Shown: positions 14,987-23,342, counted from the first letter of the stretch. The stretch is DNA of 29,579 nt from CAZIVO01 sp964542765 (GCA_964542765.1 CAZIVO010000034.1:1-29579); one strand, 5' to 3'. Notes: a model not told the origin generated them from the sequence alone. Translations and numbers: made by a program.

Positions 14987-15939
14987 CGCGACCGGAGAGA
15001 GTTCTTGTTACTGGCGGAGCGGGTTTCATCGGCTCGCATCTGTGCGAGCGCTTGCTCGCTGATGGGCTTTCGGTGATCTGCATGGATAATTTGATCACCG
15101 GTGATCTCGCGAATGTTGAGCACCTGATGCCGAGCCCTGAGTTTTCCTTCGTGCACCAGGATGTGACCAGCTACATCCACGTTGCTGGTGACCTGGACTT
15201 TATCTTGCACTTCGCATCGCCTGCGAGCCCTATCGACTACCTTGAATTGCCGATTCAAACCCTCAAGGTAGGAGCTCTCGGCACGCACAAGGCTCTTGGT
15301 CTGGCATACGAGAAGAAGGCGCGCTTGTTGCTTGCGAGCACCAGTGAGGTTTATGGCGACCCGCTGATTCATCCTCAGACCGAGGACTACTGGGGGAATG
15401 TTAACCCGGTCGGGCCGCGTGGTGTCTATGACGAGGCTAAGCGATTTGCGGAAGCCATGACGATGGCTTATCAGCGATACCACGGTGTGGAAACCAGGAT
15501 TGTCAGGATCTTCAATACCTATGGGCCAAGGATGCGGCTCAATGACGGGCGGGTGTTGCCGGCCTTCATGGGGCAGGCACTCCGAGGTGAGGATCTGACG
15601 ATCTTTGGCGATGGTTCGCAGACACGCAGTTTCTGCTTCGTCGATGATCTCGTGGAGGGCCTTTTGCGTCTCCTTCGTAGTGATGAGAAGGAGCCTGTTA
15701 ATTTGGGGAACCCACGGGAGATGACGATCAAGGAGTTCGGTGACGCGATTCTGGAACTCACGGGGTCGAAGTCGAAGTTCGTGCGCAAGCCTCTTCCTGT
15801 CGATGATCCGAAGGTTCGCCGGCCGGATATCTCGAAGGCGAAGCGTGTTTTGGACTGGGAACCGAAGATCGATCTCGAAGAGGGGCTCCGTCGAACCTGG
15901 GATTACTTCAAGGGCAAGGTGGAAGCGGTCGAGTCCTGA
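14983..15939 (+). CDS. UDP-glucuronic acid decarboxylase (UDP-xylose synthase type)
   Basis: This extended SDR enzyme converts UDP-glucuronate to UDP-xylose with bound NAD+. The 318-aa protein has the Rossmann motif TGGAGFIGS (about 10-18), a D-N-L-I-T-G segment and the UXS hallmark HFASPASPIDY. The family's STSEVYGDPLIHPQTE-type stretch is followed by GPRGVYDEAKR, holding the catalytic Tyr-x-x-x-Lys, then RIFNTYGPRM and a late FGDGSQTRSFCFVDDL. These motifs separate UXS from GalE or RmlB. ATG 14983 overlaps the FecR-like gene and has GGGAG 9 nt upstream. No UDP-glucose dehydrogenase, which would supply its substrate, is in the window. Confidence 0.9.
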   Translation: MTRPERVLVTGGAGFIGSHLCERLLADGLSVICMDNLITGDLANVEHLMPSPEFSFVHQDVTSYIHVAGDLDFILHFASPASPIDYLELPIQTLKVGALGTHKALGLAYEKKARLLLASTSEVYGDPLIHPQTEDYWGNVNPVGPRGVYDEAKRFAEAMTMAYQRYHGVETRIVRIFNTYGPRMRLNDGRVLPAFMGQALRGEDLTIFGDGSQTRSFCFVDDLVEGLLRLLRSDEKEPVNLGNPREMTIKEFGDAILELTGSKSKFVRKPLPVDDPKVRRPDISKAKRVLDWEPKIDLEEGLRRTWDYFKGKVEAVES

Positions 15940-15994
15940 GTATGAGGAGTTGCCGTGACCGTGGGCTCATCTGGATTTTAGATCAGACTCTGTC

Positions 15995-16963
15995 ATGTCG
16001 CATATCTTGTTGACAGGTGGCGCTGGCTTTATCGGCTCCCATCTCGCACACGCGCTGCTTGCGCGCGGCGACTCCGTGGCCGTTCTCGACAATCTGGATC
16101 CTTTTTATGACGTGGAGATCAAGCGTAGGAATCTGGCGATGCTCGAGGATGCCGGCGGCGAGTCATTCTCGTTCCGCGAGGGCGACATTCGGGATGCAAA
16201 GACATGTGAGGAATGCGTCGAGAATGTCGATGGAGTGATCCATCTTGCGGCACTCGCGGGCGTGCGTCCTTCGATCGAGGACCCGGTGCGTTACATGGAG
16301 GTTAATGTTGCTGGCACGCAATCCTTGCTGGAGGCCTTGCGTGGACACCCGGGAGTTCCCTTCGTGTTTGGAAGCTCCTCGTCGGTGTATGGCGGTAGTG
16401 ACAAGGTGCCGTTCAGCGAGGACGATTGTGTCGATCACCCGATCTCGCCCTATGCTGCGAGCAAGAAAGCCGGTGAACTACAATGCTTCACCTGGCATCG
16501 CCTGCATGGCAATCCCGTCAGCTGTCTGCGGTTCTTTACGGTATATGGGCCCCGTCAGCGGCCGGAGATGGCTATCCATAAGTTCAGTCGCCACATCCTT
16601 GCTGGTGAACCTTTGCCCTTTTTCGGTGATGGCACGACCCGGCGAGATTACACCTACGTCACCGATATCGTAGCTGGAGTGCTGGCTGCCTTCGATCGCT
16701 GCGATGGCTACAAGATCTATAATCTCGGTGGGTCAGCAACGACTACATTGGCAGAATTGATAAGACTACTGGAGCGTGCCTACGGGCGGCAGGCGATTCT
16801 CGATCGCTTGCCCGAGCAAGACGGGGATGTGAAGCAGACGTTTGCAGATACATCGCGAGCTGCACGGGAGTTGGGTTTTGTCAGCAATGTTTCGATCGAA
16901 GATGGAATCGGTCACTTCGCTGACTGGTATCTGGCAGAACGCGAGGCCGGGAGGGTGTCGTGA
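15995..16963 (+). CDS. UDP-glucuronate 4-epimerase-like NAD-dependent epimerase
   Basis: A 322-aa extended SDR. After TGGAGFIGS (about 7-15) it has D-N-L-D-P-F-Y-D-V-E-I-K-R-R-N-L, then HLAALAGVRPSI, GSSSSVYGG, the catalytic YAASK, RFFTVYGPRQRPEMAIHKF and FFGDGTTRRDYTYV. The 'DPFYD...K-R-x-N-L' and 'RQRPEMA' pattern is that of UDP-glucuronate 4-epimerases (making UDP-galacturonate), also called LspL/GAE-type. An exact substrate cannot be proven, since related CapI-type enzymes share it. A 55-nt gap follows UXS, and no clear Shine-Dalgarno precedes the ATG. It competes with UXS for UDP-glucuronate, so the operon probably makes two acidic/pentose sugars from one precursor. Confidence 0.8.
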   Translation: MSHILLTGGAGFIGSHLAHALLARGDSVAVLDNLDPFYDVEIKRRNLAMLEDAGGESFSFREGDIRDAKTCEECVENVDGVIHLAALAGVRPSIEDPVRYMEVNVAGTQSLLEALRGHPGVPFVFGSSSSVYGGSDKVPFSEDDCVDHPISPYAASKKAGELQCFTWHRLHGNPVSCLRFFTVYGPRQRPEMAIHKFSRHILAGEPLPFFGDGTTRRDYTYVTDIVAGVLAAFDRCDGYKIYNLGGSATTTLAELIRLLERAYGRQAILDRLPEQDGDVKQTFADTSRAARELGFVSNVSIEDGIGHFADWYLAEREAGRVS

Positions 16964-17901
16964 TGCATGAGCGAATTCTGGTTACCGGCGGCGGCGGCTT
17001 CATCGGATCTCATATGGCAGCCTACTTGCTCGCTCGTGGTGTCGGAGTGAATGTGCTCGATGACTTCAGCAGCGGCAGCACCTCCAACCTCGAAGGTCTC
17101 GATGGCGACCTTCGGGTTTTCGAAGGGTCCATCGTCAATCCCAAGGATGTTGCTGCGGCGATCGATGGGGTTGATGGCATTTTCCATTTTGCAGCGCTGC
17201 CTTCGGTTGCTCGTAGCGTTCAGGAACCGGTGTTGACCCAGGAAGTGAATGTGACAGGGACGGTGACGCTCCTTGATGCTGCACGTTGCAAGGGTGTGAA
17301 GATGGTTTTTGCTGGCTCCTCGTCTGCTTATGGGGATCAGGATGTGGTAGCCAAGAACGAGGATCTCAAGGATATGCCGATCTCGCCTTACGCAGCTTCC
17401 AAGGTTGCTGCCGAGCACTACTGCAGAGTGTTCGCCAAGGTCTATGGCTTGCCGGTTGTGATAACTCGGTTTTTCAATGTTTACGGCCCCCGACAGGTTC
17501 CCGATAATCCGTACTCGGGAGTTGTCGCTGCGTTTTGTCTGGCCTTGCTCGAAGGGCGAAGGCCACACATAGATGGTGATGGTCTACAGTCGCGTGACTT
17601 CACCTACGTCGAGGATATTGTCCGTGGCTGTCATGCGGCACTGGAGACAAAGCTTGAAGGTTGTCCTACGATCAACTTGGCCTGTGGTGGGAGTCATACG
17701 GTGATGGACTTGCTTGTTAATCTTCAGGAGTATGCGGACAACCCTCTTGAGCCATCGTTTGGGCCTGCCCGCGAAGGAGATGTTCGGGAATCGTGTGCTG
17801 ACATAGCCCGAGCTCGGCAGTTGCTGGGGTTCGAGCCAGAAACGTCCTTCTCCGAGGGATTGCGTAGAACGTTCGAGTGGTATCGGGAGTCGTACAGATG
17901 A
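16963..17901 (+). CDS. NAD-dependent UDP-hexose(NAc) 4-epimerase, GalE/WbpP-like
   Basis: A 312-aa extended SDR with TGGGGFIGSH near the N-terminus, D-D-F-S-S-G-x-x-x-N-L, HFAALPSVARSVQEP, GSSSAYGD, catalytic YAASK, and RFFNVYGPRQVPDNPYSGV. The last motif ('R-Q-x-P-x-x-P-Y-S-G-V') is typical of WbpP/Gne-type enzymes acting on UDP-GlcNAc or UDP-GlcNAcA, as well as some GalE. UDP-Glc/Gal cannot be excluded. ATG 16963 has GGGAGGG 7 nt upstream and shares a base with the preceding stop; GTG 16960 is the alternative. The end overlaps rmlA (ATGA). Confidence 0.8.
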   Translation: MHERILVTGGGGFIGSHMAAYLLARGVGVNVLDDFSSGSTSNLEGLDGDLRVFEGSIVNPKDVAAAIDGVDGIFHFAALPSVARSVQEPVLTQEVNVTGTVTLLDAARCKGVKMVFAGSSSAYGDQDVVAKNEDLKDMPISPYAASKVAAEHYCRVFAKVYGLPVVITRFFNVYGPRQVPDNPYSGVVAAFCLALLEGRRPHIDGDGLQSRDFTYVEDIVRGCHAALETKLEGCPTINLACGGSHTVMDLLVNLQEYADNPLEPSFGPAREGDVRESCADIARARQLLGFEPETSFSEGLRRTFEWYRESYR

Positions 17902-18650
17902 AGGGTGTGGTGCTTGCTGGTGGGCTGGGAAGTCGGCTTCATCCTTTGACCAGGGTGACCAACAAGCACCTGCTCCCGGTCTACGACAAGCCGATGATTT
18001 ATTATCCGATCCAGTGTCTGGTCAATGCCGGGATCACCGACATCCAGATCGTCACCGGAGGCAATAGCGCCGGGCAGTTCTTGCAGCTTCTCGGTAATGG
18101 CGCCGATTTTGGACTCAAGGATCTCAACTATACGTTCCAGAGAGGCGAGGGCGGGATCGCCGAAGCTCTTGGGTTGGCCGAGCACTTTGTTGATAGAGAC
18201 AAGGTCATCGTCGTTCTCGGTGACAATATCATCGAGGGTAATATCAAGGCCGCGGCTGACGCGTTTAGCCAGCAGGAGCGAGGCGCCAAGATCTTGCTCA
18301 AAGAGGTGCCCGATCCCCACCGATTCGGTGTTGCATCGATGATCGAGGACAGGGTGGCAAAGATCGTCGAAAAACCGCAACAGCCCGAGTCGAATTTGGC
18401 GGTGATCGGGATTTACATGTTCGATGCTTCGGTCTTCGACATGATCAAGACCTTGAAGCCATCGGATAGAGGGGAACTGGAGATCACTGATGTCAACAAC
18501 ATGTACATACAGGATGGTACCATGACAGCGGATGTCATGGAGGGATGGTGGACCGATGCGGGGACCTTCGAGTCCTTGTACAGGGCGTCATCATTGATCG
18601 CCGAAGGGGGCGCGAACAAGCTCGATATGCCGGGCACGCAAGGAGCATGA
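17898..18650 (+). CDS. rmlA: Glucose-1-phosphate thymidylyltransferase, short type
   Basis: RmlA joins dTTP and glucose-1-phosphate to give dTDP-glucose, the first step to dTDP-L-rhamnose. At 250 aa it is of the shorter class (the classical enzyme is near 290). Motifs seen: LAGGLGSRLHPLT (8-18, with Ser in place of the usual Thr), NKHLLPVYDKPMIYYPI, G-D-N-I-I-E-G (metal/nucleotide site) and a late E-G-W-W-T-D-A-G-T. ATG 17898 has GGGAG 8 nt upstream, and it overlaps both neighbours by 4 nt. In-frame sequence upstream to 17877 is not a credible extension because it overlaps the epimerase gene. Confidence 0.9.
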   Translation: MKGVVLAGGLGSRLHPLTRVTNKHLLPVYDKPMIYYPIQCLVNAGITDIQIVTGGNSAGQFLQLLGNGADFGLKDLNYTFQRGEGGIAEALGLAEHFVDRDKVIVVLGDNIIEGNIKAAADAFSQQERGAKILLKEVPDPHRFGVASMIEDRVAKIVEKPQQPESNLAVIGIYMFDASVFDMIKTLKPSDRGELEITDVNNMYIQDGTMTADVMEGWWTDAGTFESLYRASSLIAEGGANKLDMPGTQGA

Positions 18651-19501
18651 CCGACTTTCTCGTCACGGGAGCTGACGGGCAGTTGGGGCGGGCAGTGACC
18701 GGGATCGTCGGTAGCGAGGGTGCGAGTGTGGTTGGAACCTCGCATGAAGATCTATCTGTCGAGGACGGTGAGCTTGTTCGGCAGCGAATCAGTGCCGAGC
18801 GTCCGGCATGGGTGATCCATTGCGCGGCATGGACAGATGTGGACGGCTGCGAACTAGATCCGCAGCGGGCTGATCTGATCAACGGACAGGGTACTGCAAA
18901 TGTGGTTCGCGCCTGTCAGGAGGTGGCGGCAGGACTTATCTACGTCAGCACGGACTTCGTGTTCGATGGGGCGAGTTGCGAGGCCTATTCGGAAACAGTC
19001 GAGCCGAACCCTATATCGGTTTACGGGCGGAGCAAGTTGCTCGGTGAAGAATCTGTGCTGGCGGCATCGCAGCCGAACTTCTTCATTGTCCGCACGAGTT
19101 GGGTGTTCGGCCCCGGCGGAAAGAACTTTGTGGGAGCTATTCTCGCCCGGGCGCAGGCGAATCAGCCGCTTCGTGTCGTCGATGATCAGGTCGGTTCGCC
19201 GACGATGACGCACGATCTGGCGCAGGCAATCCTGGAATTGCAGCGGGCGGAACCAGCGCCGGGGATCTATCACGCATCGAATGAGGGAACTTGTTCCTGG
19301 CACGATTTTGCCTGTGAAATTCTTCGTAGAGCCGGGATCGAGGGCATTTCTATCGACCGGATCTCCAGTTCGGAACTGGACCGTCCGGCTGCTCGACCGG
19401 CATACTCGGTACTCGATTGTTCCAAGCTGGCCTCTGTCAGGGGGTGCAGTTTGCCGGATTGGCGCGAAGGACTGGACCGCTACCTCGCCGAGAGCCTTTG
19501 A
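18647..19501 (+). CDS. rmlD: dTDP-4-dehydrorhamnose reductase
   Basis: RmlD reduces dTDP-4-keto-L-rhamnose to dTDP-L-rhamnose with NAD(P)H. The 284-aa length is typical. It has a T-G-A-D-G-Q-L-G Rossmann motif (about 7-14), H-C-A-A-W-T-D-V-D-x-C-E, the STDFVFDG segment, catalytic VYGRSK and an R-T-S-W-V-F-G-P-G-G-K-N-F-V stretch that marks RmlD. ATG 18647 has AAGGAG 1-2 nt away from ideal spacing and overlaps the rmlA stop (ATGA). Its substrate normally requires RmlC, which is not in this window. Confidence 0.9.
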   Translation: MTDFLVTGADGQLGRAVTGIVGSEGASVVGTSHEDLSVEDGELVRQRISAERPAWVIHCAAWTDVDGCELDPQRADLINGQGTANVVRACQEVAAGLIYVSTDFVFDGASCEAYSETVEPNPISVYGRSKLLGEESVLAASQPNFFIVRTSWVFGPGGKNFVGAILARAQANQPLRVVDDQVGSPTMTHDLAQAILELQRAEPAPGIYHASNEGTCSWHDFACEILRRAGIEGISIDRISSSELDRPAARPAYSVLDCSKLASVRGCSLPDWREGLDRYLAESL

Positions 19502-19503
19502 GT

Positions 19504-20523
19504 ATGAGCAAGATCCTAGTGACCGGTGGAGCCGGATTCATCGGCTCCAATTTTATCCGACTCCTGTTGGAGAAGACTGACTACGAGGTGGTGAATGTCG
19601 ATGCTCTGACTTATGCGGGCAATCTAGAGAATCTTCGCGGCGTGGATTCAGATGCACGTTACTCCTTCACGTTGGGTGACATTGCTGACCGGGAAGCGAT
19701 GACAGCTGTGTTCGACAGTCATCGGCCTGATCATGTTGTCCACTTTGCAGCCGAGAGCCATGTCGACCGGTCGGTTTTGGATGCGAGCGATTTTGTTCGG
19801 ACCAACGTGATGGGTACGCAGGTTCTTCTCGATGTGGCGCGGCAACATGAGTCGCGTCGGTTTGTGCATGTCAGCACGGACGAGGTTTATGGGAGCTTGG
19901 GTCCTACAGGACTGTTCACCGAGGAAACCCCGCTGCAGCCCAATTCTCCCTACTCGGCCAGTAAGACAGGAAGTGATCTTCTGGTTAGAGCAGCGTTTCA
20001 CACGCACGGTTTCGAGGTCGTTACCACGCGATGCTCAAACAACTATGGGCCTTATCAGTTCCCGGAGAAGCTCATCCCGCTGATGATTGCCAATGCCCTG
20101 GAGGGCAAGAAGTTGCCTATTTATGGGGATGGCAAGAATGTCCGTGACTGGATCCATGTCGTCGATCACTGCGAGGGCATCCTGATGGTGCTCGAGAAGG
20201 GCGTGGCTGGCGAGGTCTACAATCTCGGTGGGAATGCTGAGCGGGAAAACCTCGCTGTGGTGAAGCAGATCCTTTCAGCCCTCGGAAAGGGCGAGGAGAT
20301 GATCGAGTATGTCACGGACCGGCCAGGCCATGACCGGCGCTACGCGATGGACATATCGAAGATAGGCGAGGAGCTCGGTTGGTCCCCACGGTTCAGTTTC
20401 GAGGAGGGGCTCGACGAGACCGTGCGGTGGTACAAAGAAAATGAGCAGTGGTGGCAGCGAGTCCGGAGCGGGGTTTACAGGGACTATTACGAGCGCTGGT
20501 ACGGAGAGCGTCTCGAGGATTGA
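19504..20523 (+). CDS. rmlB: dTDP-glucose 4,6-dehydratase
   Basis: RmlB dehydrates dTDP-glucose to dTDP-4-keto-6-deoxyglucose with tightly bound NAD+. The 339-aa protein has TGGAGFIGSN (about 7-16), V-D-A-L-T-Y-A-G-N-L-E-N-L, HFAAESHVDRS, the catalytic STDEVYG (Asp-Glu pair), YSASK, and RCSNNYGPYQFPEK, which are diagnostic. The ATG starts 2 nt after rmlD ends. The order rmlA-rmlD-rmlB differs from the usual rmlBDAC, and rmlC is missing. It is the last gene before the 350-nt non-coding region. Confidence 0.95.
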   Translation: MSKILVTGGAGFIGSNFIRLLLEKTDYEVVNVDALTYAGNLENLRGVDSDARYSFTLGDIADREAMTAVFDSHRPDHVVHFAAESHVDRSVLDASDFVRTNVMGTQVLLDVARQHESRRFVHVSTDEVYGSLGPTGLFTEETPLQPNSPYSASKTGSDLLVRAAFHTHGFEVVTTRCSNNYGPYQFPEKLIPLMIANALEGKKLPIYGDGKNVRDWIHVVDHCEGILMVLEKGVAGEVYNLGGNAERENLAVVKQILSALGKGEEMIEYVTDRPGHDRRYAMDISKIGEELGWSPRFSFEEGLDETVRWYKENEQWWQRVRSGVYRDYYERWYGERLED

Positions 20524-20569
20524 TCTCCCCGCAGGAGGGCCACGGCGACCAGCTGGTGGGGCTGGTTGG

Positions 20570-20592
20570 ATCGAAAGCGGGGGGCTTTCGAT
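20570..20592 (+). terminator. Perfect 9-bp hairpin after rmlB
   Basis: ATCGAAAGC and GCTTTCGAT are perfect complements around a G5 loop, 46 nt after the rmlB stop. The sequence after it is G-rich without a T-run, so it would be a Rho-independent terminator only in a loose sense; a stability or processing hairpin is equally possible. Confidence 0.35.
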
Positions 20593-20630
20593 GGGGTCTC
20601 GGCTGAGATTGGCCTGGTAAGCGGCCTGCA

Positions 20631-20650
20631 GGGTAGTGCCCGTTTTTTTT
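20631..20650 (+). terminator. Candidate weak intrinsic terminator with T8 run
   Basis: GGG-TAGTG-CCC (20631-20641) is followed after one G by eight T's (20643-20650). The stem is only 3 bp, so the T-run is the main signal. It would stop transcripts leaving rmlB. Confidence is low. Confidence 0.25.
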
Positions 20651-20796
20651 CCGGGGCTTGATCGTGGCCTGATATGGTGCTGAGAGCCTGCTCCGATGCG
20701 GAATTCTGGCCGCTGCGAAATCTTTCGACACAGAACATTCGGTCCGGCTGAGGATTTGCGGGCGCAAAACCCGATAGGAACGGAAGGTTCGTGATT

Positions 20797-20849
20797 CTTC
20801 TAGTGCTTTCACGGTCACGCAGTGCGACCTAACATGATCGCGCTAGAAG
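20797..20849. promoter_or_regulatory. Long-range inverted repeat upstream of the export lipoprotein gene
   Basis: CTTCTAGTGC (20797-20806) and GCGCTAGAAG (20840-20849) are complementary at 9 of 10 positions, with a G-U wobble at the tenth. The 33-nt loop contains GGTC/GACC. The right arm ends 24 nt before the preferred TTG start (20874). It could be an RNA stem or an operator. Confidence 0.35.
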
Positions 20850-20873
20850 GTGGAACCAAGCTCGGAGTTCACG

Positions 20874-21695
20874 TTGACACGATCCAACATCAAACACCGC
20901 TGGACCTTAATGTTGCTTGGCCTGTGCCTGGCGACTCTCTTCACCTCTTGCTCGGGCATGGAGAGCAAGCGCATCAGGCAGCTTCTTCATGAGAAGGGCT
21001 TCGGAAGCCGCGCCCAGGGGGTGGGTACTTACGAGAACTATGTGGCTGGTGGTGATGGCGTTGTCTTCTTCATCGAGCCGAGCTTGTATCTCCAACCAGG
21101 ATTCGAGCAACTGGCCCTGCTGACCCAGCCGCAATCAGTCAGTCTCGATGGGACGATTTTCGTGCCATACGTTGGGCCGGTTCCTGTGCTGGGCCTGACG
21201 CAGCGAGAAGTGAAGCTCCTCGTAGAGGAGCAGGTGCAGGTGTTCTTCAATGTGGAGATGCAGCTGCAGGCTCGGATTATCAATGCTGGCAAAGCCTACT
21301 ATGTCTTTGGTGAATCGATAGCTAAGGGCCGACTTCCCTTTTTGAAGGCTGATTTGACGTTGCTCGAGGCCGTTGCGAGTGTCGGCACGTCTCCGCTGGC
21401 AAATCTCGGTAGGGTCAGAGTGGTCAGGCCTGATGCCCAGAATCCGCTGATCATCGAGGCAAATATCCGCGAGATGATCCTGACCGGTAATACGACTTAC
21501 AATATCCGGTTACAGGACAACGATATCGTCTACATCCCACCGACGTTCTTCGGGACGATGACGAGGTTTGTCGAAAAACTCTTGTCGCCGGTTGCCGTGA
21601 TCTCGCAGACGCTGTTCAGCGCCGCCAGCCTGAGGATGTCATACAACTTCTTGGTGGATCCCGAAGGCTCCCTTTTCTTTCCATTCGCTTTCTGA
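20874..21695 (+). CDS. Wza-type polysaccharide export lipoprotein
   Basis: Outer-membrane-associated polysaccharide export protein (Poly_export/SLBB family) of about 273 aa. TTG 20874 is preferred: GGAG lies 7 nt upstream (20863-20866) and gives a normal lipoprotein signal, basic n-region then LMLLGLCLATLFTSC, the cysteine (C26) to be lipidated. GTG 20850 (with AAGG overlapping it) and ATG 20910 are alternatives. The mature protein has the D-G-T-I-F-V-P-Y-V-G-P-V-P-V-x-G-L-T segment of the export domain (about 100-125), then an SLBB-like part with Y-Y-V-F-G-E-x-x-x-x-G-R, and an I-R-L-Q-D-N-D-I-V-Y-I-P-P end. It exports a glycan with the following chain-length protein. Confidence 0.88.
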   Translation: MTRSNIKHRWTLMLLGLCLATLFTSCSGMESKRIRQLLHEKGFGSRAQGVGTYENYVAGGDGVVFFIEPSLYLQPGFEQLALLTQPQSVSLDGTIFVPYVGPVPVLGLTQREVKLLVEEQVQVFFNVEMQLQARIINAGKAYYVFGESIAKGRLPFLKADLTLLEAVASVGTSPLANLGRVRVVRPDAQNPLIIEANIREMILTGNTTYNIRLQDNDIVYIPPTFFGTMTRFVEKLLSPVAVISQTLFSAASLRMSYNFLVDPEGSLFFPFAF

Positions 21696-21697
21696 CG

Positions 21698-23308
21698 ATG
21701 ACTCAACTCGAACTTCCACCAATCTCGATTGGCCGCTATTTCGAGCTTCTCAAGAGGAAGCGGTGGCAGGTTGTACCGATAAGCCTCGTAGGTCTCCTGG
21801 TAGGTGGCTTGGTGGCGTTTGTCATTCCGCGGTACTATGTTGCTAGCACGACGGTCTCCTTCAACGGTCCGGTGCTCAACCCCAAGTTGGTCGGAAATGA
21901 TCCGATGGCGGTAGTTGTTGACAGTGCGCAGATCACGATACCTGCGATCGTCCCCAAGGTGCTGGAGGAGATCGGTTGGCCGGAGGCCCGGGTTGAAGAA
22001 GTTGCCGAGCGTCGTGGCTATGTGGATGCCGTTCGCGAACGCATCAAGATTCAAGATCTGGGGCCATGGGACAAGGGGCGTTCTAAAGCGCACTTGATGG
22101 TGTCTTACAGCGATTTGGATGGTGAGCGGGCCAAGGAGTTTGCGGACAAGCTTCTCGAAGTCTGGAGCGTCGAGCAGAAGCAAAATTTGATCGCGCGAGC
22201 TGATGAGGAGTTGGGCGGTATCAACGAGCGTATTCGGATCGCCACCGACGCCCTTGAAAATGCTGAGCAGGAGATGGCCAGCTTCGAGAAGGTTAATGAC
22301 CTGAACCCCGAAGACTTCGTAGGCAGTCGCACGGGTGGCTTGAGCGAGCGCAGTCGCGAAATGCAGATGGTGGCCGATCAGGTGTCGTCGCTGCGTGGGC
22401 AGATTGCTGGGGTCGTTAGCCGTATTGCGGGTAATCGTTCGAAGCTGGATCAGACGCCAACAAAACTTTCGGTGGCGCGTGAAATTGGCATGTCGAGTCC
22501 TTTGCAGGAAGCTATTCAGGTAGCCACGCTGAAGCTGCTGGTGGCGACGAAGGCCCTCGGCGGCATCAAGCCGATCCATCCGAACTATCTCAACTACCTT
22601 CGGCAGCAGCAGGAAGCAACAGCCACCCTTGCGGCACTTCAGGCGTCGGTTGGCGAGACTCAAATGCAGGAAGTTGAGAATCCTGTCTATGCCCAGCTAC
22701 AGCTGGATATCGATGCTGATGATGCGCGCTTGTCCGAATTCAGGGAGCAACTGGTAGGCCGTGAGCAAAGAGTGCAGGAGTTGAGTGTCCGGGTTGCGAG
22801 GCTGCCGGAGATCGTCCGAGATCACAGGGCGCTGGAATCCAAGCGCGCCGACGCACGCGGGAATTTACAGAGATTGGTGACATCGCGTTCAGCGATGGAA
22901 GTCCGAAAGCGGTCTCTTGCGTACGACAAACCATACGAAATTCTTGAACCGGCCTACGTACCACCGCTGCCAACGGAACCGAATATTACGCTGGTTGCCC
23001 TGATTGGAAGTGCGATCGGATTGGCCTTGGCGATTGGCTTGGTTCTCTTGATCGATGTGCTCCAGACAACCTATAAAACAGTGAGTGATGTTTCGCGCGG
23101 CCTCTCTGTTCCCGTTCTGGGCAGCATGAGTCACATGCTGACGATCGAGCAAGCGCGTGAGACACATGCACGTCGCACTCGTGCGAGCCTTGTGGCAGGA
23201 GCATTCCTGGTGCTCATGATCTCTCTCGTAACCATCTATTATGTAGCGCCAACGCGACTTCCGATCATGGTTCGGGATGTGTTGGGATTGATCCTCGGTT
23301 CACCCTAG
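21698..23308 (+). CDS. Wzz/GumC-type chain-length determinant, no kinase domain
   Basis: An inner-membrane polysaccharide co-polymerase of 536 aa that sets glycan chain length and contacts the Wza-type exporter. TM1 is near 22-42, followed by a long periplasmic region rich in coiled coil (about 155-415, with heptad-like E/Q/R/L segments), then a Pro-rich V-P-P-L-P-T-E-P-N site before TM2 (about 429-452). A cytoplasmic stretch (about 453-495) ends with a third hydrophobic segment (about 497-517). No Walker A tyrosine-kinase (BY-kinase) domain is fused, and no such kinase gene is in the window. It starts 2 nt after the lipoprotein gene. The third C-terminal hydrophobic segment is unusual for simple Wzz proteins. 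Confidence 0.85.
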   Translation: MTQLELPPISIGRYFELLKRKRWQVVPISLVGLLVGGLVAFVIPRYYVASTTVSFNGPVLNPKLVGNDPMAVVVDSAQITIPAIVPKVLEEIGWPEARVEEVAERRGYVDAVRERIKIQDLGPWDKGRSKAHLMVSYSDLDGERAKEFADKLLEVWSVEQKQNLIARADEELGGINERIRIATDALENAEQEMASFEKVNDLNPEDFVGSRTGGLSERSREMQMVADQVSSLRGQIAGVVSRIAGNRSKLDQTPTKLSVAREIGMSSPLQEAIQVATLKLLVATKALGGIKPIHPNYLNYLRQQQEATATLAALQASVGETQMQEVENPVYAQLQLDIDADDARLSEFREQLVGREQRVQELSVRVARLPEIVRDHRALESKRADARGNLQRLVTSRSAMEVRKRSLAYDKPYEILEPAYVPPLPTEPNITLVALIGSAIGLALAIGLVLLIDVLQTTYKTVSDVSRGLSVPVLGSMSHMLTIEQARETHARRTRASLVAGAFLVLMISLVTIYYVAPTRLPIMVRDVLGLILGSP

Positions 23309-23342
23309 CTCAGTGACAGTGCACGCCAGGAGCTGATGCCCG

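Larger units (their letters stand above)
20524..20873. other. 350-nt non-coding region between rmlB and the export lipoprotein gene
   Basis: No convincing gene. It holds a perfect 9-bp hairpin just after rmlB (20570-20592), an 8-T run (20643-20650), alternative small hairpins around 20755-20773 (TTTGC/GCAAA and CGGG/CCCG, mutually exclusive), and a long-range inverted repeat 20797-20806/20840-20849. A weak sigma-70-like pair TTTCAC (20807-20812) and TAACAT (20830-20835), 17-nt spacer, fits only loosely. It probably ends the nucleotide-sugar transcript and holds the promoter and leader of the polysaccharide operon. Confidence 0.5.

Noticed and set aside
20750..20860. c-di-GMP riboswitch upstream of the polysaccharide genes
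   Set aside because: A GGGCGCAAAAC stretch recalls part of the c-di-GMP-I aptamer, but the conserved 5' half and receptor elements are not found.
21530..22663. Minus-strand open frame (377 codons) across the export lipoprotein and Wzz-type genes
   Set aside because: It spans the boundary of two genuine + strand genes and has no recognisable protein features.
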